Of a DNA stretch of 64,000 nucleotides, positions 18,408-27,293 are shown piece by piece. Each line of letters opens with the position of its first letter. Position 1 is the stretch's first letter. The position numbers and the translations under genes are program-made. The stretch is from Ignavibacteria bacterium (GTDB lineage: Bacteria > Bacteroidota > Ignavibacteria > Kapaibacteriales > UBA961), in assembly GCA_016720145.1 (NCBI GenBank), contig JADJXV010000028.1:310001-374000 (forward strand), written 5' to 3'. A model generated the notes under the pieces. It saw only the letters and a program-made list of their open reading frames with translations. It ran no database searches and was not told the origin of the DNA.

Positions 18408-19532
18408 ATGGATTCAACCTACACCCCGCCTGATGAACTGACACCGCAGATTCCCCGTATCCGATTGAAAACATACATGTTGCATTTGTTGTTGTTTGTA
18501 TTGACTATAGCCGCAACATCAATTTCAGGAACTACTTGGGCAGGGAAAGATTATACAGAAATTATGAATTGGCATTACGGTCTCACGTATTCTTTGCTCC
18601 TGATGGCATTTCTTACTGCACATGAATTTGGGCATTATTTCGCTGCCCGCTATCATAAAGTTGATGCTTCTCTTCCCTACTTTATACCGATGCCGGTGCC
18701 GATATTATCTCCGTTCGGGACATTTGGAGCGTATATCAAGACGCGAACGCCGATTATGAGTCGCAAAGCACTCTTTGACATTGGTTCAGCAGGACCTCTC
18801 GCAGGATTTGTGGTGTGTTTTATTATACTGTGCGTAGGATTTTTAAATCTCCCACCGAAAGAATTTCTCTATACAATTCACCCTGAATTCCTCCTCAATG
18901 GAGGTGAACCAATTCCGTATGGTTTGCATTTTGGGACGACAATGCTCTACGATTTAACAGCATCGATCTTGGCACCAACGAATGCATATTTACCACCAAT
19001 GAATGAAATGTATCACTATCCATTTCTATGTGTAGGTTGGTTCGGAATGTTTGTCACAGCCCTGAATATGCTCCCGATGGGACAGCTTGACGGTGGGCAT
19101 GTGGTGTATGCAATGTTCGGCAAACGCCAAAAACTCATTTCCCGTATTTTCTGGTGGATCCTTCTCATCATCGGTATGGGTTCATTTGTTGAAATAATTG
19201 TCGATTCCATGGAAATTCAAGTACTGAACTACGCGCCGTCGAGTAGATTACTTGACGCGATTGAATGGATCAAAATCAATGGAGCCTGGTATTTCACAGG
19301 GTGGAACGGTTGGATGTTTTGGGTGATAATTACACGATTTTTTATAAAACTTGACCATCCGCCGATACGAACAGGTAAGCGGAAAATCGGCACTCTACGA
19401 ATGATTGTAGGTTGGGTTACTATTTTGATATTTGTTCTAAGCTTTTCATTTACAGGTATTTATTATAAACCTGTACCGACAGGCAAAGATTCAAGCGGAA
19501 TAATGAAGCTCATCGAGAAAACCTTCCCATAG
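18408..19532 (+). CDS. M50-family membrane metalloprotease (site-2 protease type)
   Basis: The protein has 374 residues with about six hydrophobic segments. The zinc motif HEFGH is at residues 72-76 inside the second membrane segment, and the third ligand lies in NMLPMGQLDGGHVV near 227. This is the site-2 protease/S2P-like group without a PDZ domain, closer to the plant EGY-like or cyanobacterial subgroup than to RseP. Such proteases cleave within the membrane and often release anti-sigma factors; an ECF sigma/anti-sigma-like pair lies 14 kb away, but no direct link can be shown. It is followed by meaB after 58 bases, possibly co-transcribed. Confidence 0.85.
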   Translation: MDSTYTPPDELTPQIPRIRLKTYMLHLLLFVLTIAATSISGTTWAGKDYTEIMNWHYGLTYSLLLMAFLTAHEFGHYFAARYHKVDASLPYFIPMPVPILSPFGTFGAYIKTRTPIMSRKALFDIGSAGPLAGFVVCFIILCVGFLNLPPKEFLYTIHPEFLLNGGEPIPYGLHFGTTMLYDLTASILAPTNAYLPPMNEMYHYPFLCVGWFGMFVTALNMLPMGQLDGGHVVYAMFGKRQKLISRIFWWILLIIGMGSFVEIIVDSMEIQVLNYAPSSRLLDAIEWIKINGAWYFTGWNGWMFWVIITRFFIKLDHPPIRTGKRKIGTLRMIVGWVTILIFVLSFSFTGIYYKPVPTGKDSSGIMKLIEKTFP

Positions 19533-19590
19533 TCCTAAGAATTTCAATGAATGACAATGAGAATCTTCAATACTCATTCCATGCAGCACA

Positions 19591-20592
19591 ATGATTACTT
19601 ACTCAATAGATGAACTTTTCGACGGTATTCGTGCAGGAAATAGGCGTTTACTTGCGAAAGCAATATCCCTCATAGAGAGTGAACGTGAAGCAGACAGAGT
19701 GATCGCGCAAGACCTTCTGACAAAGGTACTTCCATTCACAGGGAAATCTCAACGTATTGGAATTACCGGCGCTCCCGGCGTAGGCAAAAGTACATTTATT
19801 GAGTCGTTTGGGTTGCATGTGATATCGAAAGGACACACGGTCGCTGTCCTGACTATCGACCCTAGCAGCGCGCGATCTGGTGGGAGTATTCTCGGAGATA
19901 AAACTCGAATGCATGAGCTCTCACAGAATTCCAAAGCTTATATCAGGCCATCTCCCTCGCATGGAACGCTCGGCGGGGTAGCACACGCAACTCGGGAAGT
20001 GATGCTGTTGTGTGAGGCGGCGGGATTTGATGTGGTAATTATCGAGACAGTGGGAGTCGGTCAGTCCGAAACAGAAGTCGCCTCGATGGTCGATCTCTTC
20101 ATGGCACTCATGCTCCCGAATGCAGGCGATGAATTACAAGGAATTAAACGCGGTATCATGGAAATGGGCGATATATTTGTCATCACCAAAGCAGATGGAG
20201 AACAGGTCAATCAGGCACAGCTTGCGTTTCAGCAGATGAGAGCTGTGCTGCGTTTGCTCAGACCAAAGTCCTCTCATTGGTCGCCTAAAGTGTTTGCTGT
20301 CAGTGCGTTAGAATCAAAAGGAATTTCTGATGTTTGGGAATGTTGTGATACATTTTTTACAGAAAGTGAAAAGCATGGTGTACTCGCGACTCAGCGAGCC
20401 GCACAAAACAAACACTGGCTTCATAGTTTACTCGAGAATCGTCTGCGACAACGATTCTTTGAATTCCCGCCGGTCGCTGATCAATTATCAACAGTGGAAC
20501 AAGCAGTTATAAAGGGTGAAATACTGCCAACACTTGCAGCAGAGAAATTACTCGAACTCCTGCCATTCATATCAATCAATACTACAAGATAG
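19591..20592 (+). CDS. meaB: MeaB/ArgK-family G3E P-loop GTPase
   Basis: The protein has 333 residues. MeaB is the GTPase chaperone that protects and reactivates adenosylcobalamin-dependent methylmalonyl-CoA mutase. P-loop GAPGVGKST at about 60-68, then TIDPSSARSGGSILGDKTRM, the switch-region ETVGVGQSETEVASMVD, and the base-recognition TKADG. All are intact and the length is typical. The mutase subunits are not in this window. The gene implies propionate/methylmalonyl-CoA metabolism dependent on B12. Confidence 0.92.
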   Translation: MITYSIDELFDGIRAGNRRLLAKAISLIESEREADRVIAQDLLTKVLPFTGKSQRIGITGAPGVGKSTFIESFGLHVISKGHTVAVLTIDPSSARSGGSILGDKTRMHELSQNSKAYIRPSPSHGTLGGVAHATREVMLLCEAAGFDVVIIETVGVGQSETEVASMVDLFMALMLPNAGDELQGIKRGIMEMGDIFVITKADGEQVNQAQLAFQQMRAVLRLLRPKSSHWSPKVFAVSALESKGISDVWECCDTFFTESEKHGVLATQRAAQNKHWLHSLLENRLRQRFFEFPPVADQLSTVEQAVIKGEILPTLAAEKLLELLPFISINTTR

Positions 20593-20937
20593 TTAGTGCT
20601 ACATTTGTGTACTGAACTTATTGGTGCAAATAGTAAACCTTAGTAGAAAATGACCTATAAAGCTTACCCTAAACCCTTATTATTATATTCTCCTTCTCTC
20701 AATTCATGGCACTATTGCAAATAAGGTTGTCATACAAATTGGAATACAAGAGCAAATGTCAGATTAGAATCAGCATAGTTTATATATGGTTAGATAATGT
20801 ACGAATTAATCTATGAAGCATCCAGTACAATTTGACCAAAAACAAGATAGTTTAACTATAATACATAAATAGTAGTATGTTTGTTTGTCAGTAATCTGAA
20901 TATGTAATACTTTCTTTTAAATTCTAAGGACATACAC
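20593..20937. other. A/T-rich gap, nothing recognised
   Basis: Very A/T-rich, with no coding frame, RNA gene or family repeat. It probably contains the promoter for the downstream lipoprotein gene, which has a ribosome site (TAAGGACATACAC before the ATG). Confidence 0.45.
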
Positions 20938-21931
20938 ATGAAAACACAACGTACGAATTCGTTCGTTCTCATCCTCTGCATTGCGATGATCGCTATAAGC
21001 GGTTGTAAAGAGTCAAGTTCGACGACAAATCCAACTGGTACATCGCTGACCGGCACATTGGTCTATGACATTCCATCGGGAGATAATAACATTGGCATGT
21101 ACAGCTTTTCGTCGCAAAGTGCAAGCGTAGCTTTTAAAGACGGGCACTGTCCGACATGGATGCCAAACGGTGAAGTACTCTATGAAGTACCGAGCGACTT
21201 ACTTCCGGATTCAGATTGGAAAATCGCAACTATAGCTCAAAACGGTACCAACAAAAAAGTACTTCTCGACTCGAAGATGTTTAATCTGCTCGTTAAAAAG
21301 TCCAAAAATGTCGAAGGACGGACAAACTATTTGCTTTAATTATTGGATAGGCGGGACAGGTGGACCTGAAATTCATACAGGACATTCTACTCTTTTGATG
21401 AAAGCAGATGGTACGCTGACCTTTTCTATCGATAGTTTATTCGACGGATCGTGGCTGCCTAATGGAGGTTTGGTTATGTCTGCAACGGTTGATCAGCTCT
21501 ATGGTGAAAAAACCTTCCGTCCGGAGGGATTATACTTGATTTCAGCCGATTTATCGACGGGTACTACTATCGGTACCGGTCTTGTCAAGCCAAAACATCC
21601 GGCTGCAAGCCCCGATGGAAAACGGGTTGCATTTTCGATGAACGGACATATTTGGGTAATAAATATCGATGGTACAGGACTCCGGCAAGTGACGACAGGC
21701 ACCAAATTAGAAACAAGTCCATGTTGGTCGCCTGATGGAAAGTATATTGCTTGTAGCAGTTACGGTGTGTTTGAGTCTTCATCATACAGCGCTATTGCAG
21801 CCGTCCCGGCTGATAATGCTACGGTGATTGATCTTGTTAATTCCTCATCGTATTGGGTCAAAGATGTAAGCCAGAGTTCGAACATTACACAAGGACGGTT
21901 GACAATTTCGTCGTCAATTTCATGGAAATAA
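20938..21931 (+). pseudogene. PD40/TolB-like beta-propeller lipoprotein, split by a one-base frameshift
   Basis: The first frame (20938-21339) starts with a lipoprotein signal peptide ending IAISGC. The second (21308-21931) carries propeller repeats, for example ASPDGKRVAFSMNGHIWV and SPCWSPDGKYIACSSYG. Dropping one A from the A5 run at 21304-21308 restores one frame of about 330 codons, reading LVKKSKMSKDGQTICF across the join. The protein is a paralogue of the intact 290-residue lipoprotein at 54311. These proteins are outer-membrane-anchored propellers of unknown partner, of the TolB/PD40 type. The indel could be a sequencing error rather than a real mutation. Confidence 0.75.
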
Positions 21932-21986
21932 TTGACTTGTACAGTACATTAGGTATATGAGTAATCAAGTAAATTAGTCAACAAAA

Positions 21987-22025
21987 AAAGCCGGAATTCA
22001 CTATAATGAATTCCGGCTTTTTCAT
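21987..22025. terminator. Bidirectional intrinsic terminator
   Basis: AAAGCCGGAATTCA (21987-22000) pairs perfectly with TGAATTCCGGCTTT (22007-22020), with a 6-base loop. A run of A on one side and T on the other means it can serve both the plus-strand propeller gene and the convergent FkbM gene. Confidence 0.88.
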
Positions 22026-22098
22026 TCTAATATAGTAATTGAATAAAGAAGTACTTTAGTGTGCAGAATTAGAGGCGTGATTTTTTATCAATTCCAAT

Positions 22099-22858
22099 TT
22101 ACTTCGAATGCACATATATATCACCCCACGCTCCTTCATTTTTTCGTATGTATGCTATCAATTCTTCTTTGGTAACCCATTTATTTAGATTTAGTTGCAT
22201 GCTTTCACCAAACGACACATTATATTCGGTATTGCCTAATTCTGAAAGAAGTGACAAACATTCTTCGGCATCATCAAAAAAAATACTCGTAAATTCAAAT
22301 GATATATACGGTATTTTGTGGTGTAGTCCGGCAAGTACATTTTTTTCATACCCTTCCACATCAATTTTACAGAATTTTGGGAGGGAATATTTGTCGATTA
22401 ATGAATCAATGGTGTCCATCTTTACAGTTTCTGTGGTATTCCACTCGGTGTAATTTCCGAATCCTTGTGTCGATTTCCATCGGTCGGACATGGTTGAAAA
22501 GATGTTCAATTCATCGCTGACCGATAATTCCGCTGTACCGGTTTCAGCGCCTAAAGCTAATTGTTCAATGAAAACATTGGTATTGTGTAAGTGTTTTTTT
22601 TTTCAACGCAGTTACACATTTAGATTGTGGTTCGACAGCTACGACTTTCGCCCCAAGCTCGGAGAAAATTTGTGTTCGGTTGCCAATATTTGCACCAATA
22701 TCAAAGACGACATCACCGGTATTGATAAAATGGCTGTAAAAATCCTTCCTCTGCCGAATTTCTCGCTGTTCATTACCGCTGATTTTGTTGTAGAATACTC
22801 TGAAATTTCTGTATATCGACAGAATGCCAATCTTCTTCAGTACAGTTCTGCTATTCAT
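22099..22858 (-). pseudogene. FkbM-family methyltransferase, frameshifted at an A10 run
   Basis: Two minus-strand frames together make one protein of about 252 residues. The first (22858-22565) has the SAM-binding core VVFDIGANIGNRTQIFSELG and VVAVEPQ. The second (reading on to 22099) has the FkbM hallmark KIDVEGYEKNVLAGL. They join at a run of ten A on the coding strand (T10 at 22594-22603). With nine A the frame is continuous through TNVFIEQLALGAETGTAEL. FkbM enzymes O-methylate sugars or small molecules, often in surface glycan or glycolipid pathways. The length of the run allows either real slippage-based on/off switching or a sequencing error. Confidence 0.72.
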
Positions 22859-22969
22859 ATAATTACTCCAAGTAATTGTAATGGTTCTGAAAATACATTG
22901 TTTGAATTAGTTGGAAGAATAGTGGCATTCCTCAATTTGTCGATGGAAGACGTAATCTAACATATACTA

Positions 22970-23001
22970 GAACAACTTGACAGGCTGATTGTGACGGAAC
23001 C
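22970..23001 (+). repeat. Degenerate solo hairpin repeat
   Basis: GAACAACTTGACAGGCTGAT then TGTGACGGAACC is a diverged copy of the sequence at 23098. It lies upstream of the FkbM gene. Confidence 0.4.
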
Positions 23002-23047
23002 GTATTGTTTACTAAAGAATAACAAAAAAAATCAACTTCATTCTAAA

Positions 23048-23232
23048 AATTAGCGGTATCCGCGTGCCAACTGGGAGACGTTATTTGGTAATTTGTTGAA
23101 CACTTCGACAAGCTCAGTGTGACGGAACCATATTGTATATGTATCACTTACGACTTATGACTTACTACTAACTACTTACGACTTATCACTTACGACTTAC
23201 CGACTTACCACTTACTACTTACCACTAAACTA
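23048..23232. repeat. Solo hairpin repeat plus heptamer array
   Basis: From 23048 comes TAGCGGTATCCGCGTGCCA, matched loosely by AATCAGCGGCATCAGCGTGC at 35849. At 23098-23128 is an empty target site (GAACACTTCGACAAGCT then CAGTGTGACGGAACC). From about 23142 to 23225 there is a tandem run of 7-base units of the form ACTTAYN (ACTTACG, ACTTATC, ACTTACC). No gene lies between the FkbM start and purH. Confidence 0.65.
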
Positions 23233-23233
23233 C

Positions 23234-24781
23234 CTAATGCCTAAAATGCCTCATCCCGGTCATCATCATAGCGATGGAATTCTCATCGGCTGCGGCGATG
23301 ACTTCCGCGTCACGCACCGATCCACCCGGCTGAATAACGGCAGTCGCGCCTGCTTCGACTGCTTGGAGGAGACCATCGGCAAACGGGAAAAACGCGTCAC
23401 TTGCGACCGCGCTTCCGGTGAGATCAATTCCGGCGTCATGTGCTTTTTTGACGGCAATTCGAGCAGAGTCAACGCGGGACATTTGTCCGGCACCGATGGC
23501 GAGAGTGCGGTCTTTGGCGGCGTAAATTATAGCGTTGGACTTGACGTGTTTTGCGACGCGCCATGCGAACATCAAAGCGGCACGTTCATCCTCGGTTGGT
23601 TCACGCTTTGTCACGGTTTTCAATGCTGATTCATCGAGTAATTCTGTGTCATCGGTCTGCACGAGGAGTCCGCCGGCGACTGATTTGACTTGTCGTTGCA
23701 TTGCTTTTCGAAGAGCTGCATAGTCCACAGTCATAAGACGACGATCACGTTTTTTGCGGAGTAAATCGAGGGCTTCGTCGGTAAAGTCAGGCGCAATCAA
23801 CACTTCAGCGAATAAGCTGTGGACGGTTTGAGCAAATTCAAGATCAATTGTGCGATTGACAGCAATAATTCCACCAAACGGCGAGACAGTGTCTGTTGCA
23901 AACGCCTTGGCATACGCATCACTAAGAGTCGTACCGGAGCCAACTCCGCAAGGATTGGTATGTTTGATAATTACAACCGTCGGTTCGGTGAATTCGAGCG
24001 ATAATTTCGCGGCTGCATCAATATCGATAATGTTGTTATAGGAGAGTTCCTTGCCATGGACTTGCCGGAAAATTGATGTGAAATTTCCATATAATACTGC
24101 TTGCTGATGAGGATTCTCACCATAACGGAGGGATTGTGATTTACGGACGGGGATGGAGAGTTCGCCTGGGAACATCAGGCCGGTCTGACTTCGAAAATAC
24201 CCTGCAATCAACGAGTCATAATATCCTGTATGAGCGAATGCCTCACCTGCAAGCTCGCGGCGGAGAGATTCCGAAATAGTCTTATCGGCTGTAAGTGAAT
24301 CAAGAATAGAAGGATAGCGATCCGGATTGACAACGACTGCAGTCCACTTGTAATTTTTTGCTGCTGCGCGTACCATTGCCGGTCCGCCGATGTCGATATT
24401 TTCAACGATGTCGTCGTGAGTGGAAGTTGGATTGGTAAGAGTTTTTTCAAAGGGATAGAGGTTCACAATGAGCAGGTCGATTGACTTGATGCCATGCTCG
24501 CTCATCTGCTGTTGGTGGCTTGTGTTATCGAGCACGCCGAGGAGTCCGCCGTGGATTTTGGGTTGGAGCGTTTTCACGCGTCCGTCCATAATTTCCGGAA
24601 AACCTGTGTAGTCACTCACACTTTGGACTGTGATTCCGTGTTCGCGGAGGAGCGAAGCCGTTCCGCCGGTGGAGAGAATTTCAATGCCGAGTTCATGGAG
24701 TTTCTGAGCAAAGTCAACAATGTCTGTTTTATCGGAAACACTTATCAATGCACGGGTTACGCGGTAGGAATCTGGGGTCAT
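23234..24781 (-). CDS. purH: Bifunctional purine biosynthesis protein PurH
   Basis: PurH performs the last two steps of IMP synthesis: AICAR formyltransferase and IMP cyclohydrolase. The protein has 515 residues, normal length. The N-terminal MGS-like cyclohydrolase domain (about 1-200) shows ALISVSDKTDIVDFAQ, STGGTASLL and GRVKTLQPKIHGG. The C-terminal transformylase shows LRYGENPHQQA, IIKHTNPCGVGS and SPFGGIIAVN and ends GMRHFRH. No defect is seen. An unusual terminator-like repeat lies upstream, between it and mltG. The next upstream gene, mltG, is in the same direction but 163 bases away. Confidence 0.97.
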   Translation of the reverse strand: MTPDSYRVTRALISVSDKTDIVDFAQKLHELGIEILSTGGTASLLREHGITVQSVSDYTGFPEIMDGRVKTLQPKIHGGLLGVLDNTSHQQQMSEHGIKSIDLLIVNLYPFEKTLTNPTSTHDDIVENIDIGGPAMVRAAAKNYKWTAVVVNPDRYPSILDSLTADKTISESLRRELAGEAFAHTGYYDSLIAGYFRSQTGLMFPGELSIPVRKSQSLRYGENPHQQAVLYGNFTSIFRQVHGKELSYNNIIDIDAAAKLSLEFTEPTVVIIKHTNPCGVGSGTTLSDAYAKAFATDTVSPFGGIIAVNRTIDLEFAQTVHSLFAEVLIAPDFTDEALDLLRKKRDRRLMTVDYAALRKAMQRQVKSVAGGLLVQTDDTELLDESALKTVTKREPTEDERAALMFAWRVAKHVKSNAIIYAAKDRTLAIGAGQMSRVDSARIAVKKAHDAGIDLTGSAVASDAFFPFADGLLQAVEAGATAVIQPGGSVRDAEVIAAADENSIAMMMTGMRHFRH

Positions 24782-24857
24782 AATAATAAAATTGAGATTT
24801 TGGGAATATATGTTTGTGATTCGATTACTATTACTAAAATAACGCTTTCAGCTTCAA

Positions 24858-24936
24858 CTCCTCCCGAGAGTATCGTTTCTTAACGATGCCCTCGGTTTTC
24901 ACGATGAGAGTATTGTTTCCCAACGAGCCTCGGTTT
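24858..24936 (-). terminator. Terminator-like hairpin element, repeated at 35075
   Basis: CCTCCCGAGAGTATCG followed by TTTCTTAACGATGCCC then TCGGTTTT folds as an outer CCGAG/CTCGG stem with an inner ATCGTT/AACGAT stem. A second, degraded copy follows (GAGAGTATTGTTTCCCAACGA). Almost the same element lies at 35079-35118, also after a gene end. It may terminate mltG transcription or be a dispersed repeat. Confidence 0.5.
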
Positions 24937-24944
24937 AAAAGTAT

Positions 24945-25949
24945 CTACTTCTTCTTCTTCAACCGATACAACTCCACAGCTTTCTGGTGCTGCGCGTAAT
25001 TTTTTGAGAATTTGTGTTCATTGCTGCCGTCGCCGATAGCTACAAAATAGATAAAGTCGTGATTCTCCGGTTCGACTGCTGCTGCTATACTTTCGAGCCC
25101 GGGAGAGTTAATTGGTCCCGGTGGAAGTCCTTCGTATTTATAGGTGTTATATGGACTGTCTATCTCAAGATCTCGGTAGAATAAATGGCGCTGTTCTCCA
25201 ATCGCATATTGCACTGTCGGGTCTGCCTCGAGTTTCATGCTTTTCTTTAATCGATTGATATACACACCCGCTACACGTTTACGTTCACCCGAGGTTGGCG
25301 TCTCTGCCTCGACGATCGAAGCGAGAGTGAGAATCTCTCTCCGCGTTTTCTTGGCTTCTTTGGCAAGCGATGAAAATTTGACATCCCACAGCTTGTCTTG
25401 TTCATCAAGCAGGCGGTCGATTACTTCTCGTGTTGGCTGCTTCCAGAAGAAATTATACGTCTCCGGCATGAGATATCCCTCAATGGAACTCCCTTTAATC
25501 CCACGTGCTTTCAGCAATGAATCATCTTTCGCCATCTTCATAAATTCACTCGAATCAATGCCGATCAACTTCGCCGAAATCTGTGCAAATTTCGTGAGAG
25601 AAATACCTTCAGGATAGACAACATTTACTGTAAAAGACTGTTTGCCTGAGAAAATTGACCGCATTAATTGCCAGTGCGATTGCTGTCCGGAAAAACGGTA
25701 ATAGCCGGCATAAAGGCGTTTATTCCCAAAAAAAGAATAGATTTTGGATGTCCATTTAAAGATAAACGGAGAGGAAATGATCTTTTTATCAGCGAGGAGC
25801 AATGTTGCTTTTGCAATTGTGGTGCGGGTTGGTATCTGCACATCAATTTGATCGGTCACGGGTAATGGTCTGAATAATTCATACACCGCATAGCAGCAGA
25901 ACAGCGTGATGATGAGCAAAAGAAGCAAGAGTATGCGCTTAACATTCAT
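24945..25949 (-). CDS. mltG: Endolytic murein transglycosylase MltG
   Basis: MltG cuts nascent glycan strands at the inner membrane and sets peptidoglycan chain length. The protein has 334 residues with one N-terminal membrane anchor (about 5-27). YceG/MltG signatures run in order: VVYPEGISLTKFAQI, SIEGYLMPETYNF, TLASIVEAET (catalytic Glu), GVYINRL, LEADPTVQYA, YNTYKYEGLPPGPI and NSPGLESIAAA. The length is typical. It could be replaced in name by yceG. A separate promoter is likely because the downstream purH is preceded by a terminator-like hairpin. Confidence 0.95.
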   Translation of the reverse strand: MNVKRILLLLLLIITLFCCYAVYELFRPLPVTDQIDVQIPTRTTIAKATLLLADKKIISSPFIFKWTSKIYSFFGNKRLYAGYYRFSGQQSHWQLMRSIFSGKQSFTVNVVYPEGISLTKFAQISAKLIGIDSSEFMKMAKDDSLLKARGIKGSSIEGYLMPETYNFFWKQPTREVIDRLLDEQDKLWDVKFSSLAKEAKKTRREILTLASIVEAETPTSGERKRVAGVYINRLKKSMKLEADPTVQYAIGEQRHLFYRDLEIDSPYNTYKYEGLPPGPINSPGLESIAAAVEPENHDFIYFVAIGDGSNEHKFSKNYAQHQKAVELYRLKKKK

Positions 25950-25994
25950 GCGAAAGGGGAGATGGAGAGAATAAAAAGAATTGGATGAAACGAG

Positions 25995-27113
25995 TTAAAA
26001 ATTAACCGAAACGCTACTGTTTTTTGTGCTGTTGATAGAGAATTTTACGTTGGAATGTTCGGCAAAATGGAATTGAACTTCCTCGCCGATTTTGACTGCT
26101 TCATAGAACTCCTGAGGAATGTCGTATTCCTGATTATTAAAGGAGATACACCAGAATTTTGATCCATTGTTTACCCCATGACGTTTGTCAGTAATCACCG
26201 TTCGGCGGGTTATTTTCATGCCGGATGTGAGGTCGAGAGTATAGGGTAAGAGTCTTTTTTGCAGCCGCAGCGCTTGAACAAGCATCGGCAAAATTACGAT
26301 GAATTGCGTGAGTGTAAATCGCGAATGCTGAATTTCCTGCCAGATGGTCCCATCCATGATCAAAATTCGCATTGCCAGATAACACCAAAGCGGCACCGAC
26401 ACCCAACGAAATGTGCGGATGATAAACCGACGTTTGGCGCGCTTAAGAAGCTCCTCTTCGCTCTCGCTCATGGGATAGGAGGAGTCGGAGAAGGTGGACT
26501 GCAAACTCGTTCGTGTAGTCTGTATGAGTGCTGAATCATCGGGGGTAAGAGTAGAAAATCGAGCAGTAGTAGTTCCCGGTGCGCTCTCATTGAGGCGTAT
26601 CGAGAGAATTTTTTGGGTGAAGGGGAGGCGTTCGATGATAATAGCGTCGTTTTGGTGGAATTTGCTGTATTGCACTGAGCTCACGGCAATCTCATGCCCG
26701 CCGAGCACAAAATAGTAGGAATGAGTGCTCGAGGTAGGGCTGCCCACACCGCTCGAACTGCTGGAGGTGGAGTGCTTTTCTATTTTGTCGTCGATTATTC
26801 CCGTGATAATTGTTTTGGTGCTTTTTTGTAAGTCTTTGTTTTGCTTGAAGTAATTTAGAACAACGATAGTAATTGCCATCAGGGCAAAGATAGGTGAAAA
26901 TACACGGAATGGCCAGAAATCACTGCCCATATAAAAGAAAAATCCCGCTGCTCCGAGGAGAATCGGCAGGATGAGAAACGACAGAATCGTGCTCAGTCGA
27001 AACTCAGAACGTAGCTGCGAGAGCTCGTCAGAGGAGAGGGGAACGGATTGTTCGGAATAGTTCACGGAGAATTCCAGTTGAATTGAAAGTGCAGACCAAT
27101 TGCATACACGCAT
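25995..27113 (-). CDS. Membrane protein of unknown function
   Basis: About 372 residues from ATG 27113. The open frame continues to 27314, but that would overlap the divergent ATPase gene, and the first 60 residues there look non-coding. Four hydrophobic stretches occur as two pairs: LSFLILPILLGAAGFFFYMG with IFALMAITIVVLNYF, and WVSVPLWCYLAMRILIM with LTQFIVILPMLVQAL. Each pair is followed by a similar soluble segment (ITGIIDDKIEKHSTSSSSSG ... YYFVLGGHEIAV; VITDKRHGVNNGSKFWCISF ... QEYDIPQEF), so the protein looks like an internal duplication. I do not recognise the family. The start is uncertain. Confidence 0.6.
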   Translation of the reverse strand: MRVCNWSALSIQLEFSVNYSEQSVPLSSDELSQLRSEFRLSTILSFLILPILLGAAGFFFYMGSDFWPFRVFSPIFALMAITIVVLNYFKQNKDLQKSTKTIITGIIDDKIEKHSTSSSSSGVGSPTSSTHSYYFVLGGHEIAVSSVQYSKFHQNDAIIIERLPFTQKILSIRLNESAPGTTTARFSTLTPDDSALIQTTRTSLQSTFSDSSYPMSESEEELLKRAKRRFIIRTFRWVSVPLWCYLAMRILIMDGTIWQEIQHSRFTLTQFIVILPMLVQALRLQKRLLPYTLDLTSGMKITRRTVITDKRHGVNNGSKFWCISFNNQEYDIPQEFYEAVKIGEEVQFHFAEHSNVKFSINSTKNSSVSVNF

Positions 27114-27293
27114 ATCGCATTGCGAAAGAATCAGATGATAATGTGCGAGTGCAAAACTAATGAAATTCATTGCCTGAGTAGAATAGATTGCTGAAATTTC
27201 AGGCAGAAACGGAGCACATACTTTCATTATACGGTAAAAAAAGCTAAATTTGAAGAAAGTTAAAAGTGAATATCCAAAATCTACGTTTGAATC

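Noticed and set aside
22490..22960. 156-residue plus-strand frame over the FkbM gene
   Set aside because: The minus strand carries the FkbM motifs; this frame is antisense and has none.
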